This document shows positions 30,190 to 36,397 of a DNA stretch of 36,397 bases, piece by piece; positions within the stretch are counted from its first letter, which is position 1, and each line of letters starts with the position of its first letter. The translations under genes were made by a program, and so were the position numbers. The notes beneath the pieces are model-generated. The model ran no database searches. It was not told where the DNA came from and worked only from the letters and a program-made list of their open reading frames with translations. Origin of the DNA: Deltaproteobacteria bacterium (GTDB lineage: Bacteria; Myxococcota_C; UBA6777); NCBI GenBank assembly GCA_002731275.1, contig PCBK01000186.1, positions 1 through 36,397 on the forward strand, in the 5' to 3' direction.

Positions 30190-31212
30190 ATGATGCGACG
30201 CAATCGTTCTACAACACATCGGGCAACCCCGAGTCCATTGGTTGTTTTGATCAGCGCTGGTTTGATGTTGGCATTGGTTGGGCTGGTCTTTTGGCCCCGT
30301 CATTCCAAGAAGAACTTGCGCACAGCGGACAAACCTACCCTTCACAGGGCGACTGTCCAACCCACTCAAAAACATCATGTCCAACCTCCCGTGAACAATA
30401 CCGCACGTGAGGGCGAGCTTCGTTTCTACCAAGGTACTGTCCGTGGTGCGTTGCCATCCTCGATGAGGGACTCTTTGAGCCGTGAAGATGCGAAATTTTT
30501 GTCTGCACTCGCCGCTCGTTTGTTGATCTGGCGTCTCGATCTACGTCGTGATCTTCGCCGTGGTGACTACATTCGTGTTGCGTACAAGCCTATCGAGGAG
30601 CAAAGCCGCTTTGAGATCCAGGCGATGACCTACAAGAGTTTGAAGCATCGACAAACATTCCACTTTTACCGCTTCAAAGAGAGCGGTCGAAAATTTGCTG
30701 CGTACTACGACAAAAATGGTCGTGACATTGAGCTTCAGCTTCGCAACACGCCGATGAGAGAGTACGAGCAGGTCACATCGATTCTCAAGATGCGCCGACG
30801 TCACAAAGGTGTGGACTTCAAAGCGCCTGAAGGTGCCAAAATTTACTTGCCCTGGCGTGCTCGTGTCGTTCGCACTAACTGGAACATGCGATACAACGGG
30901 CAATGTGTGAAGGTTCAATTCTTTAAGGGACGACGTATCCACGGTTTGTTCTTGCACCTGTCCAAGGTGATGCCCAAGGTTCGTCGTGGTGCTGTGCTTC
31001 CTGCGGGAACTGTCATTGGTCTCGTCGGAAACACTGGACGTTCAACTGCTGCACACTTGCACTACCAATTGGAAACGCGTCGTGGTCGTGTGATTGATCC
31101 ATTCGATTATCACAAGACTTATCACCGCAAGATCCCCTCTCGTGAATTGGCCATGTTCCAATCATATCGCCGACAACTTGACCGACAATTTGGCCAGCAC
31201 ACTCGAAAATAA
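30190..31212 (+). CDS. Membrane-anchored M23 (LytM-type) metallopeptidase
   Basis: The 340-residue protein has one N-terminal hydrophobic segment (VVLISAGLMLALVGLVFW, about 18-35), serving as membrane anchor or signal. An OapA/DipZ-like connecting region follows (YQGTVRGALPSSM ... RRGDYIRVAYKPIEE), then the zinc peptidase domain (about 200-315). Ligands visible: His205 and Asp209 in RHKGVDFKAPEG, His256 in FLHLSKV, His289/His291 in AAHLHYQLET. It should cut peptidoglycan peptide bridges and contribute to cell-wall growth or division. AAGGAG (30173-30178) serves the ATG at 30190; the second ATG (30193) is equally good. An overlapping ATG at 30180 in another frame is too close to the ribosome site. 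It is a paralogue of the enzyme at 16346-17458. Confidence 0.9.
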   Translation: MMRRNRSTTHRATPSPLVVLISAGLMLALVGLVFWPRHSKKNLRTADKPTLHRATVQPTQKHHVQPPVNNTAREGELRFYQGTVRGALPSSMRDSLSREDAKFLSALAARLLIWRLDLRRDLRRGDYIRVAYKPIEEQSRFEIQAMTYKSLKHRQTFHFYRFKESGRKFAAYYDKNGRDIELQLRNTPMREYEQVTSILKMRRRHKGVDFKAPEGAKIYLPWRARVVRTNWNMRYNGQCVKVQFFKGRRIHGLFLHLSKVMPKVRRGAVLPAGTVIGLVGNTGRSTAAHLHYQLETRRGRVIDPFDYHKTYHRKIPSRELAMFQSYRRQLDRQFGQHTRK

Positions 31213-31707
31213 TCCTGCTCTACTTCTCCACGATCTTCCTCTGTCCTCTCTCGTCCATCATTTCCCGTCCATCATTCCTGATCACTCTTTTTGCTCTCTT
31301 CGTTGGGAGTTCTTGGTGGCACTTGCGAACCAAAGTTCGCACCCTACGTGGATGAATATGTGTTCATTTTGGCGATGATAGTATGAATTGGAAGAATTCA
31401 TTGATGATTTTGATTTTGGTGTAGGAGGCGTGGTTTTTGCTACAGAGGGGTGTGTTGCCCAATTTACTTTGCAACAACATTTGTGTTGGAGTGATGTACA
31501 AACAACCGTGCAAGTCAGGATTGTTTGTCCCTTGTGTGTGTCTTTTTCATTCCAGGTCAAAGGCAAACACCGAGGTTCCCAGAGTCTCCGACATAAACTC
31601 TATCTTTGGTAGGGGCCTATACGTTTGATTTCGCACCTTTTTACCAGGTTGGTGTGAGCACTTGATGTGTAGAGCTACTATCTCCCACAATGCTTCTTGA
31701 TGAATTT
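31213..31707. other. Long untranslated or small-RNA region before a strong terminator
   Basis: About 500 bp on the plus strand after the M23 gene hold no convincing protein gene, yet they end in an excellent terminator (31708-31738). Hairpins seen: TGCGAAC/GTTCGCA (31324-31330, 31335-31341; CAAA loop) and ATGAATT/AATTCAT (31383-31389, 31395-31401). Either the M23 message has an unusually long 3' part, or a separate small RNA is made. No tRNA, 6S RNA, SRP RNA or tmRNA pattern was recognised. Confidence 0.4.
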
Positions 31708-31738
31708 ACCGGGTCCTCCACAGACCCGGTTTTTTTTT
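31708..31738 (+). terminator. Strong rho-independent terminator
   Basis: ACCGGGTC (31708-31715) pairs perfectly with GACCCGGT (31723-31730) across a 7-nt loop, followed by a run of nine T ending at 31738. The opposite strand has no T-tract after the stem, so it works for plus-strand transcripts only, not for dnaB, which converges on it. Confidence 0.9.
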
Positions 31739-31833
31739 GCCCTCTGTGTTCCTCTCGCGAGTCTGTGTGGCATCGTTCCTGATGCAAAGACCAAACTTAC
31801 GGACAAAATACAGCTTCGTTGTGGCGTGCTGGC

Positions 31834-34461
31834 TCAGTGATCTTCTGGGTAGAGGTTATCAAAGCGCGTGTAGTCGTTGAAGAAGCGCATACGAACTGTA
31901 CCAATTGGACCGTTCCGTTGTTTACCGATGATCAGCTCAGCGAGTCCTTTATCTTCAGTGTCTTCATTGTAGACCTCATCCCGATAAACGAACATGATAA
32001 CGTCTGCGTCCTGCTCGATGGCTCCGGAATTGTGACTTACAACTCCATCTGAAATCCACGACGCTGGACCTGGAACTGTGAGATCGTAGACATCCTCTTC
32101 TCCAGCATCTTCGATAGAGCGGATCTCGTCCCAGAATAGATCACTTTGCGCTTTTTTGCGCAGCTCATCACTATCCTGTTGTCTTGGGATCGCGATCCGA
32201 TCATCCTCTTGAAGTTCAGCGATGCGTTTCCAGCCATTGTCAGTGAGGACGCGGTGTTTACCTGTTGCTGTGAGTGTGCGACCTGTAGAGAGAGTGAGAC
32301 GAAAAACGGGGCGTTTGCCAACTTTCCACACCTTGTCACTCAAGGTGTGGATGATCTTACCATCTGGTGTCACTGCCGCGACCTGAGGGGTTGTTCCAAC
32401 AAGATCACGGATGGGTTGTTGGCGACCATCCGCGAGCTGGACGAGGGTGTCACCAACGACACATTCCCGAAGGTCAGACATAACAGGGCGCTTGTCTGGA
32501 CGACGTTCGAGAGAGCGGTTGAGCTGTGAGAGGGCGAGGACAGGGACGTGAAGTTCTTTTGCGAGACCCTTGAGACCACGAGAGATCGCGGAGATCTCTT
32601 GTTCCCGGCTCTGCTCGTTTTTGTCACCCCTCATGAGCTGGAGGTAGTCGATCACAATCAGACCGATCTTTCCGTGCATCATTTTCAGACGACGACACTT
32701 TGAACGGACTTCGAGAACACTCGCGTTACCACCATCATCAATGTACAACTTTGAACGGGCGAGGTCAGAGGCCGCACGTGTCAGCTTGGGGATGTCATTG
32801 TCCTTCATCTGCCCTGTACGAAGACGACCCGAGTTCACCCGTGCGAGTGAACAGAGCATCCTCATCATCAACTGCTCCTTACTCATCTCAAGAGAGAAGA
32901 TCGCCACAGGAAATTCGTGGAGGACCGCTGCGTTACTCGCCATGTTCAGGGCGAGTGAGGTGTTGTGTGTGACGATGTACTGATCTGTGATGTAGAGAGC
33001 ATCTGGGTGACTGACCTTGATACATTGTGTCTGTGTGTCTCTGCTGTACTCGATGCTCTTAAGTGCCAGTGTGTGTGTCGTTGTCGGAAGTCTGAGCGTG
33101 ATCTTCCACTCTTGTACTTGGGAGGACGACGGAGCAAGCGAGGCGATCCCACCGAGTGAGCGGACGAGTTGGAGCGTGTCGAGCGCAAGAGGCTCGTGGG
33201 GGGTGGTGAAGGTGTAAGTCTCTGGTGAAGTCGTGTGCGCTTGGGCACCACCTTCGAGTAGGCCTGAGAGCAGGGCGCGACGTTGGGGACGTGAAGCTTC
33301 GAGATAATCGAGTGGGATGCGTTTGTCTGCACCACTTAGAGAGTGTGCTGGATCGCGTTGTTTTTGTGGATCGCTTAGCTGGAAGGCGAGCGAGGTGTAG
33401 GGGTTGGTCAGGAGTTTACCGAGGACATGAGGATCGAGAGGTAGATCGCTCTCTTCGCCAAAGTCTCCACTTGAGAGTGGGATGGAGAAGGGCCCTTCTT
33501 GCTGTTCTTGAAGAGACATCCACTCTTCTGTGGAGAGGATGCGGTGTGTGTCCCAGGATGGGTGAGAGACGTGCCAGAGGTGCTCGGCGCAGGCTTCTGT
33601 TTGGCGGCCATCTTCGAAGGTCAGTGTGTAAACGGCTCGACGACCTTGGGGATAGATTCCCGTGACAACAGAGGGGCGTCCGTCGTGGGAGGCCAGCGGT
33701 TGTCCGAGCTCCAGGTCGCCCATTTGTGTCCAACCTGTGGGGGTCTTGATGTGGGCGTCGAGGGGTTGCGCTTTCCCCATACTAGGACGTCCTGCGAGGA
33801 TGATAAGGTCAGTGGGTTGGAGACCGGAGGACATCTTGTCGAAGTCATCGAAGCCTGTTGGGATCCCTGTGACGAGTTCTTTCTTTTCGTAGAGGCCTTC
33901 GATGATTTTGAAGGTATCCTTGACGATCTCGTGGGAGGGAGTGAGGTCTTTTTGTTCCCGCTCTTGGCGGATCTCCATGACCTTGCGCTCTGCGGTGTCG
34001 AGGAACTCACCAACATCTTCGACGTTAGAGTAGGCTTCGATCACGATCTCGGAGGCGATCGTGATCAGGCGCCTGATGATCGACTTGGAACGAATGATCT
34101 GCGCGTAGTAAGCGATGTTTGCCGTTGTGGGGATGCGGTCTACGAGTTCGGACAGATAGGGAAGTTGTCCCACTTTATCGAGCTGGTCACGTGATTTGAG
34201 TTTGTTGGCGAGGGTGATGACGTCGATCGGTTCACTCTCGATCTCGAGATCTTTCATGGCTTCGAAGATGAAGCGGTGTTTGTCGAGATAGAAGTCCTGG
34301 CCTTTGATCGAGGTGGTCAGCTCATTGATCGCTTTGTTGTGGAGGAGGACTGCACCAAGAACGGATTTTTCGGCTTCGAGATCATGGGGAGGGACATGGC
34401 GTTGGAGATCGTGCAGGCTGAGTTCTTGTTTCTTCTTGTCTTTGCTGAATTTTTTGGCCAT
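31834..34461 (-). CDS. dnaB: Replicative DNA helicase DnaB containing two inteins
   Basis: DnaB is the ring helicase that unwinds the replication fork. The precursor has 875 residues; without the two inteins (residues 231-500 and 667-811) the helicase is 460 residues, the normal size. Extein motifs: N-terminal LEAEKSVLGAVLLHNKAI, GIPTGFDDFDKM, Walker A GRPSMGK interrupted before TSLALN, Walker B LIVIDYLQLM, SQLNRSLERRPDKRP, MSDLRE interrupted before SGAIEQDAD, then FVYRDEVY and the end DNLYPEDH. The first insertion is inside the ATP-binding loop, so DnaB can be active only after splicing. It is the last gene of the rpsF-rpsR-rplI-dnaB cluster, the usual order. The gap from rplI is about 180 bp and contains a TATAAT, so a separate promoter is possible. 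GGAG lies about 12 nt before the ATG. Confidence 0.97.
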   Translation of the reverse strand: MAKKFSKDKKKQELSLHDLQRHVPPHDLEAEKSVLGAVLLHNKAINELTTSIKGQDFYLDKHRFIFEAMKDLEIESEPIDVITLANKLKSRDQLDKVGQLPYLSELVDRIPTTANIAYYAQIIRSKSIIRRLITIASEIVIEAYSNVEDVGEFLDTAERKVMEIRQEREQKDLTPSHEIVKDTFKIIEGLYEKKELVTGIPTGFDDFDKMSSGLQPTDLIILAGRPSMGKAQPLDAHIKTPTGWTQMGDLELGQPLASHDGRPSVVTGIYPQGRRAVYTLTFEDGRQTEACAEHLWHVSHPSWDTHRILSTEEWMSLQEQQEGPFSIPLSSGDFGEESDLPLDPHVLGKLLTNPYTSLAFQLSDPQKQRDPAHSLSGADKRIPLDYLEASRPQRRALLSGLLEGGAQAHTTSPETYTFTTPHEPLALDTLQLVRSLGGIASLAPSSSQVQEWKITLRLPTTTHTLALKSIEYSRDTQTQCIKVSHPDALYITDQYIVTHNTSLALNMASNAAVLHEFPVAIFSLEMSKEQLMMRMLCSLARVNSGRLRTGQMKDNDIPKLTRAASDLARSKLYIDDGGNASVLEVRSKCRRLKMMHGKIGLIVIDYLQLMRGDKNEQSREQEISAISRGLKGLAKELHVPVLALSQLNRSLERRPDKRPVMSDLRECVVGDTLVQLADGRQQPIRDLVGTTPQVAAVTPDGKIIHTLSDKVWKVGKRPVFRLTLSTGRTLTATGKHRVLTDNGWKRIAELQEDDRIAIPRQQDSDELRKKAQSDLFWDEIRSIEDAGEEDVYDLTVPGPASWISDGVVSHNSGAIEQDADVIMFVYRDEVYNEDTEDKGLAELIIGKQRNGPIGTVRMRFFNDYTRFDNLYPEDH
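32029..32463 (-). mobile_element. Class 1 mini-intein in DnaB (second insertion)
   Basis: This 145-residue intein sits between MSDLRE and SGAIEQD, the classic DnaB site also used by the Synechocystis/Rhodothermus DnaB inteins. Splicing residues: Cys1 (CVVGDTLVQLADG, block A), block B TATGKHRVL with His70, block F VYDLTVPGPASWISDG, block G VVSHN with penultimate His144 and Asn145, and Ser as +1. There is no endonuclease domain, so it is a natural mini-intein. The block F 'PGPHNF' histidine seen in relatives is missing (PGPASW), which might slow Asn cyclisation. All other splicing residues are intact. Confidence 0.93.
32962..33771 (-). mobile_element. Class 3 intein in the Walker A loop of DnaB (first insertion)
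   Basis: This 270-residue intein lies between GRPSMGK and TSLALN. It begins with Ala, not Cys or Ser (AQPLDAHIKTPTGW), and carries the class 3 'W-C-T' set: Trp66 in block B (AEHLWHV), Cys250 in block F (QCIKVSHPDALYI) and Thr268 in block G (IVTHN). In class 3 inteins the block F Cys forms the first branched intermediate. +1 is Thr. The middle (about 105-215) is a decayed LAGLIDADG endonuclease: the motifs read HVLGKLLTN and RALLSGLLEGG, without the catalytic acidic residues. Homing by its own enzyme is therefore unlikely. Confidence 0.9.
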
Positions 34462-34576
34462 GTCTCGGTTGCTCCGGATGAAGATAGTGCCTGGAAAATG
34501 GAGTGTTTTTTATCACATACAAGACTCCCCATGTGATCTTATGCAGACCAACAAGAAGGTGCAATGCGGGGGGAAG

Positions 34577-34582
34577 ATTATA
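34577..34582 (-). promoter_or_regulatory. Possible -10 element for a separate dnaB promoter
   Basis: A perfect TATAAT on the minus strand between rplI and dnaB, about 115 nt before the dnaB start. No good -35 is found at normal spacing, so it would need an activator or be a weak promoter. Confidence 0.25.
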
Positions 34583-34641
34583 CGTGAGGTGATGAAAAAT
34601 AGGAACAGGGGAGTGAAAGACGTGTAGAGGGAGAGGGGGAA

Positions 34642-35085
34642 TTACTGAGCGACAACCCATACTTTCACGGGAACAGTGACTTCGGGATGAAGTTTGATTT
34701 GACACTCATATACGCCGAGTTTCTTGACCGAGTCGTCCATTGTGATCTGACGACGGTGGATCTTGAAGTTCTCTTCGCGGAGCGCTTCGCCGATGTCACG
34801 TGTGGTGACGGAGCCGAAGATACGATCTTCTTCACCGACCTGACGTGTGATCGTGACGGAAGTAGCCTTCAGTTCTTCAGCGAGCTTGAGTGCTTCTCTT
34901 TTTGCTTTCTCTTGGCGCAAAAAGATCTGACGTTTTTCGTGCTCAAGGCGACGAACATTTTTCTCGGTAGCCACAGCTGCGAGGTCACGTGGGAGCAAGA
35001 AGTTTCTTGCATATCCATCTGCAACCTTCACGATTTCACCGGGTTTTCCGAAGCCTTTGATTTCTTCTTTCAGGATGACTTTCAT
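34642..35085 (-). CDS. rplI: 50S ribosomal protein L9
   Basis: L9 binds 23S rRNA and helps keep the reading frame. 147 residues, standard length. The N-terminal domain MKVILKEEIKGFGKPGEIVK, VADGYARNFLLPRDLAAVAT is highly conserved, the connecting helix (KRQIFLRQEKAKREALKLAE) and C-terminal domain (FGSVTTRDIGEAL, KLGVYECQIKLHPEV) are complete. Start 35085 is 25 bp after the rpsR stop, so the two are co-translated; the gene belongs to the rpsF operon. Confidence 0.98.
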   Translation of the reverse strand: MKVILKEEIKGFGKPGEIVKVADGYARNFLLPRDLAAVATEKNVRRLEHEKRQIFLRQEKAKREALKLAEELKATSVTITRQVGEEDRIFGSVTTRDIGEALREENFKIHRRQITMDDSVKKLGVYECQIKLHPEVTVPVKVWVVAQ

Positions 35086-35110
35086 CGTCTATTTCCTCCC
35101 GTGTGATGTG

Positions 35111-35356
35111 TTAGCTAGTGACGACTGTGAATGGCATCAAGCCAAGGACGCGAGCGCGTTTGATAGCGCGAGCCATTTGGCGTTGGTGACGAGCGCAGTT
35201 TCCGGAGATCCGGCGAGGGATGATTTTTCCACGCTCAGTGACAAAGTACTTGAGCAAGGAAGGATCTTTGTAAGTGATGTTCAACTCAGGATCGACGCAA
35301 AAGCGACAAACTTTTCTGCGACCGAAGCCTCGACGACGACGAATAACTCTTTCCAT
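35111..35356 (-). CDS. rpsR: 30S ribosomal protein S18
   Basis: S18 forms a heterodimer with S6 on the 30S platform. The 81-residue protein has the zinc-type N-terminus (RRKVCRFC; with a later Cys in GNCARHQR) and the core [27 protein letters not shown]. It lies 46 bp after rpsF, without an ssb gene between them as in many other bacteria. Start 35356 (ATG) follows GGAGAG. Confidence 0.98.
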   Translation of the reverse strand: MERVIRRRRGFGRRKVCRFCVDPELNITYKDPSLLKYFVTERGKIIPRRISGNCARHQRQMARAIKRARVLGLMPFTVVTS

Positions 35357-35402
35357 TGTGTTCTCTCCTATTCAGGCGCGATGGTGAGGCATCGCGAGCT
35401 GA

Positions 35403-35921
35403 TTATCCTTCGGTGGCTGCTTCGGTGGATTCTTCTGTAGGCTCGCTTTTCGCTTTTGCCTCAGAGGGGCCTCGATCATCACGATCTCTTCGATCGCGTC
35501 GATCTCCACGGTCACCACGGTCACCACGATCACGACCACGGCCACGGCCTTGACGACCACGTCCTTCGTTCTCGTCACGCGCTTTTTCGGTGAACACAAC
35601 GTCTTGTTCCAACTCTTCTGCCGTGACTTCGTCAGCGACCTTCAAAGATTGGTATTTCACAACCTCTTCAGTGATGCGGAACAAACGAGTCAACTTGGCG
35701 ACGACGCCAGGTTGTCCTGCGTATGTAATCAAAAAGAAGAGAGCTTTGTTTTGCTTGAGGACTGGGTATGCAGTTTTGCGATTTCCCCAGGATTCCACCT
35801 GCAAGAGCTTTCCTTCGTCGTTTGAGATAGTTTCGAAGATCTTGTTGTTGATACGTTTTTGGACGTCTTCAGACAAGTCTGATCTCAGAAGGTAAAAAGT
35901 TTCGTATTTTCTAAGACTCAA
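35403..35921 (-). CDS. rpsF: 30S ribosomal protein S6 with a long charged C-terminal tail
   Basis: S6 binds the 16S rRNA platform together with S18. The start is a TTG at 35921: it is preceded by a perfect AAGGAGG and gives MSLRKYETFYLLRSDLSEDV, matching normal S6 N-termini. The longer open frame (to 36017) would cross the leader structure. The protein has 172 residues: a normal core (1 to about 100; KLLQVESWGNRKTAYPVLKQ, ALFFLITYAG) plus a tail of about 57 residues, first RG/RD repeats (GRGRDRGDRGDRGDRRDRRD) and then an acidic end. Such Arg/Gly/Asp tails are unusual for S6 and may bind RNA. It is first in the rpsF-rpsR-rplI(-dnaB) operon and is probably autoregulated by S6:S18 through its leader. 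Confidence 0.95.
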   Translation of the reverse strand: MSLRKYETFYLLRSDLSEDVQKRINNKIFETISNDEGKLLQVESWGNRKTAYPVLKQNKALFFLITYAGQPGVVAKLTRLFRITEEVVKYQSLKVADEVTAEELEQDVVFTEKARDENEGRGRQGRGRGRDRGDRGDRGDRRDRRDRDDRGPSEAKAKSEPTEESTEAATEG

Positions 35922-35927
35922 GAGTGC

Positions 35928-35976
35928 CTCCTTCTGGACTCGGCGACCCATACCTTCCCGGGTACGGGTAAGGAGT
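35928..35976 (-). promoter_or_regulatory. Structured rpsF leader that can mask the Shine-Dalgarno
   Basis: On the minus-strand RNA, CCCGUACC (35968-35961) pairs with GGUAUGGG (35954-35947) in an 8-bp stem with one G-U pair and a CGGGAA loop. CUCCUU (35975-35970) can pair with AAGGAG (35933-35928), which is the ribosome site of rpsF. Between the two stems lies GUCGCCGAGUCC with a CCG at 35943-35941. A stem, a CCG-containing internal loop and a hairpin are what has been described for S6:S18-binding rpsF leaders in other bacteria. Caveat: a TATACT at 35979-35974 overlaps the first strand, and if that is the -10 the outer stem is not transcribed. Confidence 0.5.
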
Positions 35977-35993
35977 ATATGGAAGTTGGAAGT

Positions 35994-36011
35994 GAACACT
36001 GTAGTGTGTTC
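35994..36011. promoter_or_regulatory. Perfect inverted repeat upstream of rpsF
   Basis: GAACAC (35994-35999), 6 bp, GTGTTC (36006-36011). It lies 15-32 bp upstream of the TATACT element on the minus strand, about where a -35 box would be, so it could be an operator or activator site for the ribosomal operon. A good -35 hexamer is not visible. Confidence 0.35.
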
Positions 36012-36020
36012 TGACAAGAA

Positions 36021-36051
36021 AACGCCAGGATAACGTAGTCATCCTGGCGTT
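36021..36051 (-). terminator. Hairpin terminator for the gene at the right edge
   Basis: AACGCCAGGAT (36021-36031) pairs with ATCCTGGCGTT (36041-36051), an 11-bp stem with a 9-nt loop. Read on the minus strand it is followed by TTCTTGTC, a modest T-tract, 60 nt after the stop codon of the edge gene and just upstream of the rpsF promoter region. The plus-strand side also has TTAGATTTTT, so it may work both ways. Confidence 0.65.
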
Positions 36052-36111
36052 TAGATTTTTAGGCTGGGAATTTATAGACGCAAAAGATCAAAAGATCAAG
36101 AACTTTCTCGA

Positions 36112-36397
36112 TTATCTTTTGGCTGGTTGTGTCTTTGGTGCTTCGCGCTTGGCAGGAGCAGTACGTGCTGCAGGAGCAGTACGTACTGCAGGAGCAGCGG
36201 GACGAGCAACAGGTGCAGCAGGTCTAGCAGCGGGACGCGCAGCAGGTCTTGCTACAGGACGAGCAGCGGGGCGTGCAGCAGGTCTTGCCGCGGGGCGTGC
36301 AGCGGGACGAGCCGCAGGGCGTGCAGCGGGACGAGCCGCAGGGCGTGCAGCGGGACGAGCCGCAGGGCGTGCAGCGGGACGAGCCGCAGGGCGTGCA
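36112..36397 (-). CDS. C-terminal part of an Ala/Arg/Pro-rich repeat protein (partial)
   Basis: The reading frame runs off the right edge; the stop (TAA) is at 36114-36112. The visible 95 residues are almost only Ala, Arg and Pro as AARP repeats, degenerating toward the end into Thr/Val-containing units and a tail REAPKTQPAKR. The tail is strongly basic and disordered, as in histone H1-like proteins or in the tails of RNA- or DNA-binding proteins. The N-terminal part is missing, so no function can be assigned; the position upstream of rpsF often holds translation genes, but that is only context. A hairpin terminator follows at 36021-36051. Confidence 0.75.
   Translation of the reverse strand, partial: ARPAARPAARPAARPAARPAARPAARPAARPAARPAARPAARPAARPVARPAARPAARPAAPVARPAAPAVRTAPAARTAPAKREAPKTQPAKR
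36295..36397. repeat. Perfect 24-bp tandem repeats
   Basis: Four identical 24-bp units (36295-36318, 36319-36342, 36343-36366, 36367-36390) plus 7 bp of a fifth, with no mismatch; diverged copies extend left to about 36150. The unit encodes eight residues (two AARP blocks) and keeps the frame. Identity at synonymous positions points to recent slippage or unequal exchange, and the array continues beyond the window. Confidence 0.95.

Noticed and set aside
31388-31612. 74-codon plus-strand frame in the region after the M23 gene
   Set aside because: TTG start without ribosome site, Cys/Phe/Val-rich and no motif; more likely non-coding.
33499-34194. 231-codon plus-strand open frame
   Set aside because: Antisense to the dnaB N-terminal extein and the start of intein 1, with no motif of its own.
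35922-36017. Longer rpsF start giving 32 extra residues
   Set aside because: It would translate the structured leader; the TTG at 35921 has a perfect ribosome site and gives the normal S6 N-terminus.
36150-36397. CRISPR array
   Set aside because: The 24-bp repeats are directly adjacent, have no spacers and keep an open reading frame.

Overview
The window most likely comes from an uncultured myxobacterium-like organism (Myxococcota, the former Deltaproteobacteria) with roughly balanced base composition. This is inferred from gene content: a secreted protein ending in a MYXO-CTERM-type anchor with Cys/Asp-rich 'DNDKDG...CGNxKDDDC' repeats, a formylglycine-generating-enzyme-fold (SUMF1) lipoprotein, a Hanks-type Ser/Thr kinase with long Pro/acidic linkers, several lipoproteins, and an XPB-Bax1 gene pair. 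No phage, plasmid, CRISPR array, insertion sequence, rRNA or tRNA was seen. The only mobile elements are two inteins inside dnaB.

Left part (1-8850). A 490-bp repeat and hairpin region without a convincing gene is followed by mtnA (methionine salvage, minus strand). Then on the plus strand come a CcmA-like ABC ATPase, an rdgC-family gene with a conserved-looking small partner, an orphan LuxR-type response regulator behind a near-consensus promoter, and the SUMF1-fold lipoprotein. The latter converges on a large minus-strand SpoIID / NBR1-Ig / metal-binding-repeat / MYXO-CTERM protein.

Middle part (9056-22608). A lipoprotein with six short helical repeats (minus), a long AT-rich spacer, an HU-family DNA-binding protein, an unrecognised exported protein, a 48-residue lipoprotein with a strong terminator, lipB (minus), a 979-residue HEAT-repeat protein (minus) and an M23 peptidase (minus). 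Divergent from these is a plus-strand run: XPB-like helicase, Bax1/DUF790 nuclease, a class II cyclic-nucleotide phosphodiesterase-fold protein and folC. The first two are closely spaced, and the last two overlap by 4 bp.

Right part (22850-36397). A Ser/Thr kinase with one transmembrane segment; a small protein with a FliK-C-like domain (minus); an acyl-CoA dehydrogenase (minus); a metallo-beta-lactamase-fold hydrolase (minus); hemD and hemL (tetrapyrrole synthesis); and a second M23 peptidase. A 620-bp spacer with a very strong terminator leads to the minus-strand ribosomal/replication cluster rpsF-rpsR-rplI-dnaB. DnaB carries two inteins: a class 3 (Ala-1, W/C/T) intein in the Walker A motif with a decayed endonuclease, and a class 1 mini-intein downstream. 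The window ends inside a gene whose C-terminus is an Ala-Arg-Pro repeat encoded by perfect 24-bp tandem repeats.

The most notable items are the doubly split DnaB, the bacterial XPB-Bax1 pair, the RdgC plus partner pair, the rpsF leader that can pair with its own Shine-Dalgarno, and the orphan FliK-like protein. All functional calls rest on reading motifs by eye; no database search was run.
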